A program made the translations under genes and the position numbers. DNA of 64,000 nt from Clostridia bacterium (GTDB lineage Bacteria > Bacillota > Clostridia > Lachnospirales > Lachnospiraceae). Location: the NCBI GenBank assembly GCA_910575625.1, contig CAJTFD010000006.1, positions 124,001 through 188,000 of the forward strand, in the 5' to 3' direction. How positions within the stretch are numbered: the first letter of the stretch is position 1; each line of letters begins with the position of its first letter. Shown here piece after piece: positions 57,371 through 64,000 of the stretch. The notes below the pieces were generated by a model. That model made no database searches, was not told where the DNA came from, and saw only the letters and a list, made by a program, of their open reading frames with translations.

Positions 57371-60300
57371 TTATCGCATGATCTTTTCTAACAACGACTG
57401 ATAGCTGTCTACCACATCATAGACAACATTTTCGCCGGAAATGGCTTTGAAATGTTCCCTTGCACAGTGGATCTTCGATCGTTCGATCAGACGCAGCTGC
57501 ATGGAACTCATTGAGCCTTTCGTTTCCGCTACAAAATAAATGTGTTTGACAGTCCCTTCATAGAAAGCGATCGCCCAGTCTGGGTTATAACGGCCAATGG
57601 GCGTTGATATGTAGAAACCATCCGGCAGCTTCACATAGACCGCCACATCTGTATTTGTATCCAGATCAGCGGCAAACTCCCGTTCTCCGATCGAGTCATA
57701 AACGACATGATCATACAGATGCTTTTTCGCCTTCATCGCATTCACTCCAAGCCTGCCTTTGATGGTCGGATCCGTAAATATATCCGTGTTGTAGTGATCA
57801 TCCAAAACATCGTAAGTAATATGCTCAATGATCGCCGTCGCTTTCTCCTCGTTGATAAGAGTGGCCGCTTTCACGATAAACTCTTCTGGGTTATCCTTAA
57901 ATTGATCAAATACAGCTGGCTGGATGCCTTTTAGGATCGCAACAAGAGCTTTACGAGTCAGCCCTGTTTCATCTACCAGTTTCCCGATCAGATCATATTT
58001 CACATTGGGATCTGCCGTCATGGCAACACCATAGCTGTCAGATCTCTCTTTCACAAAGGATGCTCCGGAAAGCAGTTCCTCTTTAGATCCGATCGCCGCG
58101 ATCGCACCGGTCTCTACCTGGAAATGTATTTTAGAAACACGCAGCTTGCTGTCAAGAGCAGCGATCGACCTTTGGATCAGCTCATCGGTATCAAAATCCA
58201 CAACATAAACAGACCTGGCGTTGATCCTTGCCCACAGCTCCTGGAATTCACGGCTATCCAGCTTCTCATTGTCCACTTGCAGTTCCACATTATCACTCCG
58301 GGCATTTTCCGGCTGCATGCTACGGGCGTCATAGATCGAATCCAGAATCTCAAGTACAGAATCTGCACAGTCCGCCACTTCCTCCGCCACCTTGATCTCG
58401 CCATTCGCCTTATCTTCGTAATACTTATCGGTCAGTATGCCCTTACGGTCGATATACCCGCCTGCGATCATATCGTAGTGGATGGCTGCGGCCATATCCT
58501 GGTCGATGACCTGCTCATTGCCCTGATCGTCTTTGATGACCTGGCCGACAAAAAATTGGACCGTAACAGAACGGGGACGATCCGCAATGGCTTCAGCCAT
58601 TTCTGTTTGTAACCCTTTAGCAAAAGAATCATAACTTTCACTGGCAATGACGGTGAGGATATTGACGTTATGCACGTCATTCCCAAGAACGTTGGCATCC
58701 ATCCGCTCGCCGCTCTGGTCGACGCAGAGGCGCAGGCCACGCCCAACTTCCTGACGCTTGCGGACATCACTACTGCTCTGCTTCAAAGTACAAATCTGGA
58801 AAACATTCGGATTGTCCCATCCTTCCCGCAGAGCGGAGTGGGAAAAAATGAACCGCACAGGAGAGCGCGCCGGGTCACGATCCAGCAACAATTCCTTATT
58901 TTTCATGATCAGTTCATAGGCACTCACATCATCGGAGGTCGTTTCTCTGCGGCCCACCTTAGAGTTTACCATTTTGCCTTTGCCGTCCACAGAGAAGTAT
59001 CCAGCGTGGGTCTTTGCCGCAGGGATCGATCGCAGATACTTGACATACTCATCTTCGCCGATAGCGAGCTGCATACTGTTTACGACATCTTCGTACTCTT
59101 CCTCGAACATGACGGCATATCTGCCGCCCACCGGCTGGCCTGCCGCATCGTATTCACGATAGTTTGCCACCTCGTCGATAAAGAACAGTGAAAGGACCTT
59201 GATCCCTTTATAAAATAGTTGACGCTCCCGCTGGATATGGGAGAGGATGGTTTCCCGTATCTGAATACGCCGCAGTTGGTCTTCATCCACCGCCCCGATC
59301 ACATCTCCGGCATAAATCTTGATGCCGTTCAGAAATTCCACTGAATCATCGCGCCCGTCGATCTGTTTGACCACGAAGCCATTTCTGTATTCCTCCAGAC
59401 CGCCTGAGTAGTCGTAAAGGTTATCCCCGATCTTGACGATGCGGCTTTTTTTCTTTGGCGCACCGTTTGTCCTTTTCACCTCGAACTGCAAGGTAGCTGT
59501 CGGATCGCTCTTGGAAAGGTTGATACTTTCCAGATAGATATAGCTGTTGGTAGCGGTACTGCCACTTTCTGTAATACCCTTCACGGCAATTTTTTTGACC
59601 AACCGCCGGTTGTAAGCCTCCATAGCGTCCAGCCGGAAGACCATATTGTAGATGCTGTTGCTTTTATGGGTGGCAGAATAGCGCAGGGTCAGGAGCGGAT
59701 GAAATTCTTTCAAGCGTTTTTTGGTCTGCTTGCCCTCTACCGACTGCGGCTCGTCAATGATCAAGATTGGGTTTGTTTTGGCAATAATATCAATGGGCCG
59801 ACGGGAACGGAATTCATCCAGCTCCATATAGATCCGACGGGCATTTTTGCCTCTGGCATTGAACGCCTGGGCGTTGATGATCATCACATTGATCGAACTA
59901 TCTGACGCAAAGCGGTCGATCTCGGTGAGCTGGGCGGAGTTGTAGATAAAAAAGCGTATCTTCTTCCCGTACTCTTCGGCAAAATGTTCCTGGGTCATCT
60001 CGAAGGATTTATACACGCCCTCCCGGATGGCCACACTGGGAACGACCACAATGAACTTGCTCCAGCCGTAGTGCTCATTCAACTCAAACATGGTCTTGAT
60101 GTAAGTATAGGTCTTGCCAACGCCGGTCTCCATCTCAATGGTGAGGTTATAACCATTCTCACGGTCTTCCAGCTTGTCCGAAGGTTTGATCTGGTTGGCG
60201 CGCTGGACTTTATTTAGCTGCTCCAGGATCTGCCGGTCAGAAAGCTGTGGCACGATCTTCTGGTTACTAAAGCCTGTAAAGTCCCGTTCTTCATAGACAC

Positions 60301-60430
60301 CGATCTGATAGTTGCCGCTGCCTCTGTCCATCATATAGGTTGGAGTCAGATAAGGCTGTCCGGAAAATACATCCACAACAGCCTTGGCCGCGTCTGCCTG
60401 AAATTTTTGATGCCTGTACTGTATCTTCAT
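57371..60430 (-). CDS. res: Type III restriction enzyme, Res subunit (helicase-nuclease)
   Basis: 1019 residues. An SF2 helicase core has Walker A ETGVGKTY (101-108), Walker B region ILIIDEPQSVEG near 224, LRYSATHKSN and the late motif QEVGRGLRLCVDQ. The C-terminus has a PD-(D/E)xK nuclease with NPDWAIAF and VAETKG. Res needs Mod to cut DNA after ATP-driven sliding between two unmethylated sites. Its reading frame is intact although the upstream mod gene carries a stop codon. The start overlaps the yhcG-like gene by four bases. Confidence 0.93.
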   Translation of the reverse strand: MKIQYRHQKFQADAAKAVVDVFSGQPYLTPTYMMDRGSGNYQIGVYEERDFTGFSNQKIVPQLSDRQILEQLNKVQRANQIKPSDKLEDRENGYNLTIEMETGVGKTYTYIKTMFELNEHYGWSKFIVVVPSVAIREGVYKSFEMTQEHFAEEYGKKIRFFIYNSAQLTEIDRFASDSSINVMIINAQAFNARGKNARRIYMELDEFRSRRPIDIIAKTNPILIIDEPQSVEGKQTKKRLKEFHPLLTLRYSATHKSNSIYNMVFRLDAMEAYNRRLVKKIAVKGITESGSTATNSYIYLESINLSKSDPTATLQFEVKRTNGAPKKKSRIVKIGDNLYDYSGGLEEYRNGFVVKQIDGRDDSVEFLNGIKIYAGDVIGAVDEDQLRRIQIRETILSHIQRERQLFYKGIKVLSLFFIDEVANYREYDAAGQPVGGRYAVMFEEEYEDVVNSMQLAIGEDEYVKYLRSIPAAKTHAGYFSVDGKGKMVNSKVGRRETTSDDVSAYELIMKNKELLLDRDPARSPVRFIFSHSALREGWDNPNVFQICTLKQSSSDVRKRQEVGRGLRLCVDQSGERMDANVLGNDVHNVNILTVIASESYDSFAKGLQTEMAEAIADRPRSVTVQFFVGQVIKDDQGNEQVIDQDMAAAIHYDMIAGGYIDRKGILTDKYYEDKANGEIKVAEEVADCADSVLEILDSIYDARSMQPENARSDNVELQVDNEKLDSREFQELWARINARSVYVVDFDTDELIQRSIAALDSKLRVSKIHFQVETGAIAAIGSKEELLSGASFVKERSDSYGVAMTADPNVKYDLIGKLVDETGLTRKALVAILKGIQPAVFDQFKDNPEEFIVKAATLINEEKATAIIEHITYDVLDDHYNTDIFTDPTIKGRLGVNAMKAKKHLYDHVVYDSIGEREFAADLDTNTDVAVYVKLPDGFYISTPIGRYNPDWAIAFYEGTVKHIYFVAETKGSMSSMQLRLIERSKIHCAREHFKAISGENVVYDVVDSYQSLLEKIMR

Positions 60431-61479
60431 GTCTCCTCACCTCTTGTTTCCTCGGCGAACCATTCTCTCAATTTCTCTTGGAGTTCTTTCTTATCCGGCA
60501 GATACAGCTCATATTTTGAAGCATAGATATTGGAGTCTGTCGGCAAGGTCAGTTCGACCAGCGCATCACTCTTCTGCTGACAGAGCAACACTCCAATGGT
60601 CGGATCTTCGTCCTCTGTCTTTTCGTATCGGTCATAGTAATTAACATACATCTGCATCTGCCCCAAATCCTGATGGGTCAGTTTCCCGATTTTTAAGTCA
60701 AATAAGACAAAACAACGCAGTAACCGATTGTAAAAGACCAGATCGACTCGAAAATGATCCTCATCAAAGGTAAAACGCACCTGCCGCCCTACAAAGGTAA
60801 ATCCCTTGCCAAGTTCCAGGAGAAATTGCTGTAAATGATCGATGATCCGATTCTCCAATTCACTTTCTGAATACTCGGGCAACTCCTGCATACCCAGAAA
60901 TTCCAGAACATACGGATCCTTAACAAGATCCGACGGTTTTTCGATCATCTGTCCCTTCAGAGCAAGATCATACACCTTGTCTTTTTCGGTGCTGAGAAGC
61001 AACCGCTCATACAAGGCACTGTTAAATTGCCGCTTTAACTCGGAAAGGCTCCAGTCGTTTTTGACCGCTTCAATCTCATAAAAATGCCGCTCATCCGCAT
61101 TATCGATCCGCATGAGTTTCAGGTAATGGGACCAACTGAGGTAAAACCGCCTGCCTGTTTTTGTAACAGGGAGATCCTCGAATTGGCTAAACACTGTTTC
61201 GCCAATTTGATTGCAGGCGTAAACACGATAAAATTGCCGGATATTTTTCAGATTCCCTACCGAAAACCCTTTGCCAAATTGCGCGGTCAGATATTCGGAC
61301 AGTTCCTGCAAGATCTGTTTGCCATAGGCGGCACGGTTTTTCCCGCTTTGCTCTTCCTCTATGATCATCCGTCCGATCTCAAAATAGGCATAGACCATGG
61401 TGAGATTTACCGCTGTTTTAGCACTCTTTCTGGCGTTTTTCAAAATACCCGCGATAATTTTCAAAAATCCATCGTTCAT
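60427..61479 (-). CDS. YhcG/DUF1016-family PD-(D/E)XK nuclease
   Basis: 350 residues. The N-terminal DUF1016 part has AVNLTMVYAYFEIGRMIIEEEQ, GFSVGNLKNIRQFY and LSWSHYLKLMRI; the C-terminal nuclease half has FTFVGRQVRFTFDEDHFRVDLVFYNRLLRCFVLFDLKIGKL, in which D and DLK fit the PD-(D/E)xK core. The family often accompanies restriction systems, but its task is not defined. It sits between mod and res with overlapping ends, so the three are one translational unit. I start at the ATG at 61479 behind GAGGAGGGG. Confidence 0.9.
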   Translation of the reverse strand: MNDGFLKIIAGILKNARKSAKTAVNLTMVYAYFEIGRMIIEEEQSGKNRAAYGKQILQELSEYLTAQFGKGFSVGNLKNIRQFYRVYACNQIGETVFSQFEDLPVTKTGRRFYLSWSHYLKLMRIDNADERHFYEIEAVKNDWSLSELKRQFNSALYERLLLSTEKDKVYDLALKGQMIEKPSDLVKDPYVLEFLGMQELPEYSESELENRIIDHLQQFLLELGKGFTFVGRQVRFTFDEDHFRVDLVFYNRLLRCFVLFDLKIGKLTHQDLGQMQMYVNYYDRYEKTEDEDPTIGVLLCQQKSDALVELTLPTDSNIYASKYELYLPDKKELQEKLREWFAEETRGEET

Positions 61480-61490
61480 ATCGCCCCTCC

Positions 61491-63368
61491 TCACAACACT
61501 TTCACCCTGGTATCTGGGGCCAGCATCTTGAAGATCTCGCCCACATTGATCTTGGCGGGGCTGTCAGCAAAGCTGCTATCACGGAACACGGCCCGGAGGG
61601 GTTGGCGCTTGGCAATCTCCTTGATTACGGTGTCGGGGATATTTTCGTCAAAGCAGGCAATCAGGTCGCCGTCGTTGTAGGTGTGGACGGTGCATCCCTC
61701 GCTCTGCTCGGAGGTGTAGGGCATGGACAGGGGCAGACCCCATTCCAGCAGACAGCCGAACAGTAAGTCCAGATCGGTGCGGTCGGGCTTGATATTGCTC
61801 TCCAACTGGGACAGCAGGTCCTGGGTATATTCCCCGGCGGAGTAATACACGTCGGTCATGTTGGTGTCGTCCAGCTTGAACACGCGAAAACCACCGTCAA
61901 AGGACTTGTCGGGATTGTCCACGGCAATCTTTTTGGCAGCACGGCGGATGCGCTCCTTGCCGATTTCACAGATATTCGGATAGCCTGCTTTATATGCCTC
62001 ACTCTTTTCGTCGCAGGGTTCTGGTAACTGCACCATGATAAATTTTCGGTGTCCGCCGTCTTTGGCGTTCAGCTGCATAACAGCGTGGGCGGTGGTGGCG
62101 GAGCCGGAGAAAAAATCCAAACATATTCCATTTGTAGCGCAATTACATATTTTTAGAATATGTTCAATCATAGATACAGGTTTTGGCGTTTCAAAAACAG
62201 CAATTCCATCAAAAAGAGAAACAACTTCCCTTTTAGCAGAATCGTTTGTCCCGGCCTTGTCCGCAAAAAGTATAGTTTCTGGAGTAAGACCCTGCTTTCC
62301 CTCTGTTAAAAATTTTTTAATTCTAGGAACACCCGTTCCGTCAATTCCAAACCATATTCTGTTATCAGAAATAGCTTCCTGCATTTTGTCTTTTGTGTAT
62401 CTCCAGCAAGATCCCGATGGTGGATCAAACTGTATTCCTCTTGGGGATGTTAATGTGTAAAACTGGTTTTTTGTTCCATGCCCCGCCTGTGCAATGGCTG
62501 GAACGGATGTCCATATACCTCTTGGATCATTATCTGGATTCTTATACCTGTCAATTGCATCATCATCCATAGGTTCCAGTCCAATAGTATCTGCGCGCTT
62601 TTCGTAATTCTTTGTGAAACATACAATATAGTCGTGCCGTATGGAAATAATCTTTCGATTTTCTCTAGTTTTGCGCTTTTCCCACACAAAAGTTGCGATA
62701 TATCCATCAGTACCAAATACTTCTTTTCCAATGGCAATTAAATTATTCAATTCATTATCATCAATACTAATGAAAATACCTCCATCATCCGCAAGTAAAT
62801 TTCTCGCCAGCATCAACCGCGAATAGATCATGCTGCACCAATCGGAATGGAACCGCCCGTTGCTGTCGGTATTCTTAAACAGCCGATCACCAGTTTCCTC
62901 GTCTACCTGCCCGGACCCCTCGCTGTACTCCTCGCCGCTCATCGCAAAATCGTCCCGGTAGATAAAATCGTTTCCGGTGTTGTAAGGCGGATCAATGTAA
63001 ATCATCTTTACCTTGCCTAGATAACTCTCCTGCAAGAGTTTCAAAACTTCCAAGTTATCGCCTTCGATGTAGAGGTTTTCGGTGGTATCTCAGTTTATGC
63101 TTTCAGTCGGGCAGGGGCGCAGGGTCTTGCGGATAGGACGGGTGGCCTCTACAATAGCTGCTTTCTTACCCACCCAGGTGAATTCATATGCCTCGTCGCC
63201 CTCCAGAACCACGTCGGACAACATCTGCCGCAACAGTTCAAAGTTGACTGCCTTTTTCAGCTTGCCGTCCCCATCCCGCGCCTCAGTCACACAAGAAGGG
63301 AATAGGGTGGCGAGTTTTTCGATGTTAGCCTGAGTGAAATCAAGGGTTTCCATTCTCAGTTTGTCCAT
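61491..63368 (-). pseudogene. mod: Type III DNA methyltransferase Mod, interrupted by one in-frame TGA
   Basis: The frame from the ATG at 63368 (GGAGAAG upstream) to the stop at 61491 is continuous except for TGA at codon 93 (63090-63092). Residues before it (KLRMETLDFTQANIEKLATL..RPIRKTLRPCPTESIN) are a typical Mod N-terminus; after it DTTENLYIEGDNLEVLKLLQ resumes without a shift. The catalytic DPPY is near codon 126 and the SAM motif DFFSGSATT near 418, so both lie in the downstream part. A TTG at 63053 with AAGG seven bases upstream could restart translation and give a 520-residue protein. The middle, 62120-62800, is clearly more AT-rich than either end and covers the target-recognition region. 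Whether the enzyme still works is open. Confidence 0.82.
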
Positions 63369-63390
63369 TTTCTTCTCCGTTCCTCTCAAT

Positions 63391-63729
63391 CTATATCTTC
63401 CGCATTTCTTTGCAAAATTCTTCGATAACCTTTCCGGCTTTCTTTGCCTGTAAATAAGTATGCTTCCATGTCAAATCATCAATCAAGCTTTGGGCAGGAG
63501 CCTCAGCTAATGACACTCTGTTTCCCTGTGGAGGGAAGATCAGATTGAACAGAATTACATTTTCTGGATGTTTACTATTGACTGTATCTATCTGCATTCT
63601 AACCTGGTACATATCAATAGGCTTCTGTGACAACACGCGACCAATATCTTGAATATCGCTTTCCATATCCAGCTCTTCATGTAATGAATGAGCCTTCTCA
63701 AAAATTTCAACTGCTTCTTTTTCTGTCAT
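63391..63729 (-). CDS. Small protein of unknown function at the head of the type III restriction operon
   Basis: 112 residues, acidic N-terminal half, basic end. Segments such as TEKEAVEIFEKAHSLHEELD, VILFNLIFPPQGNRVSLAE and TWKHTYLQAKKAGKVIEEFC show helix-rich, soluble character; no signal peptide or membrane helix. I do not recognise a family. It ends just before mod (22 bases to the mod ATG), so it is cotranscribed. A TAG lies directly before its ATG and no good ribosome site is visible, so it may be remnant or weakly expressed. An insertion-sequence end lies about 75 bases upstream. Confidence 0.6.
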   Translation of the reverse strand: MTEKEAVEIFEKAHSLHEELDMESDIQDIGRVLSQKPIDMYQVRMQIDTVNSKHPENVILFNLIFPPQGNRVSLAEAPAQSLIDDLTWKHTYLQAKKAGKVIEEFCKEMRKI

Positions 63730-63804
63730 CTATAAATGAGCAAATTTGAATTTTTACCAAAACTGCTTTAAATGTCTTAAAACTAAAGACACCATACCTT
63801 TTTG

Positions 63805-64000
63805 GGTGTATACTGTTTTTGTCTAGAAAACAATAACCTGCAAAGGATGATGTCTTATAGAAAACAGTATATACCATTCAACGCTACTTTACAACTGCTT
63901 TAAGAACTTAAATTTATGCCGTATCTTTCCCCAGACCGTCATGAAGCATATCATGGCCATACTGATATCCGTCTTTTCCCTTGGATATCATGGGAAGACT
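63805..64000 (+). mobile_element. Probable insertion-sequence end with start of a transposase, cut by the window edge
   Basis: Plus strand from 63899 reads FKNLNLCRIFPQTVMKHIMA and on to the edge, a string like the N-terminus of IS4-type transposases as I recall them. An ATG at 63850 (MSYRKQYIPFNATLQLL) lies in another phase and ends at CTT TAA; a +1 slip there would join it to the transposase-like frame. Upstream, GGTGTATACTGTTTT (63805-63819) is repeated inverted at 63861-63875 with one mismatch. That structure could be a protective hairpin or part of the element's end. The rest lies beyond the window. Confidence 0.5.

Noticed and set aside
63090-63092. TGA in mod read as selenocysteine or as a programmed recoding site
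   Set aside because: No selenocysteine is known in Mod enzymes, no clear stem-loop follows the codon, and a one-base nonsense change is simpler.

Overview
The window looks like a chromosome segment of a Gram-positive gut-type Clostridium, most likely a Lachnospiraceae member. This rests on strong AGGAGG ribosome sites, consensus SigA promoters with 17-base spacers, the classic Firmicute order yceD-rpmF, plsX-acpP-rnc-smc-ftsY, CdaA/CdaR, RecD2 and a MreB-type gene. The species is not identified. There are no rRNA or tRNA genes and no CRISPR array.

Positions 1-11,400 form a sugar-acid catabolic island. A divergent pair of transcripts encodes IolN and the tagaturonate epimerase UxaE (left) and the 5-keto-L-gluconate epimerase IolO plus a LacI regulator (right). 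A second operon encodes Eda, KdgK, UxaB and UxaA, with a divergent IclR-type regulator. Together they give the lower part of the alternative, Thermotoga-type inositol route: diketo-inositol to 5-keto-L-gluconate, D-tagaturonate, D-altronate, KDG, KDPG, then pyruvate and glyceraldehyde-3-phosphate. The two dehydrogenases expected upstream (IolG, IolM) would lie beyond the left edge.

Positions 11,400-26,000 carry an EF-G paralogue, tyrA-aroA, a complete urease operon (ureABC, a UreI-type urea channel, ureEFGD) behind a leader with two terminators, an orphan larE (nickel-pincer cofactor), an AMMECR1/MEMO1-like fusion and a DUF362 ferredoxin-like protein. Positions 26,000-38,000 are housekeeping: ilvA, ftsY, smc, rnc, acpP, plsX, rpmF, yceD and rpiB, then an operon pairing a SAH/MTA-type deaminase with an AhcY homologue. 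Positions 38,000-56,000 hold an ApbE/NusG-II/Gx-transporter cluster, a large L,D-transpeptidase with choline-type wall-binding repeats beside a LicC-like cytidylyltransferase, HPr, the c-di-AMP synthase CdaA with CdaR, two unknown membrane proteins, comF, recD2, mreB and uvrA.

Positions 54,500-64,000 are accessory: a MerR-type regulator fused to a zinc ribbon and a degenerate methyltransferase-like domain, divergent from a solitary HisD-family gene, then a type III restriction-modification operon (small ORF, mod, YhcG-type nuclease, res). Here mod is interrupted by one in-frame TGA. What looks like the end of an insertion sequence lies at the right edge.

The most unusual item is a 216-219 bp structured intergenic element present in two copies (5615-5830 and 40099-40317). 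The copies differ at four positions in the core. The element has imperfect terminal inverted repeats and four hairpins. In both places it is bracketed by a 24-28 bp direct repeat of the hairpin that overlaps the neighbouring stop codon.
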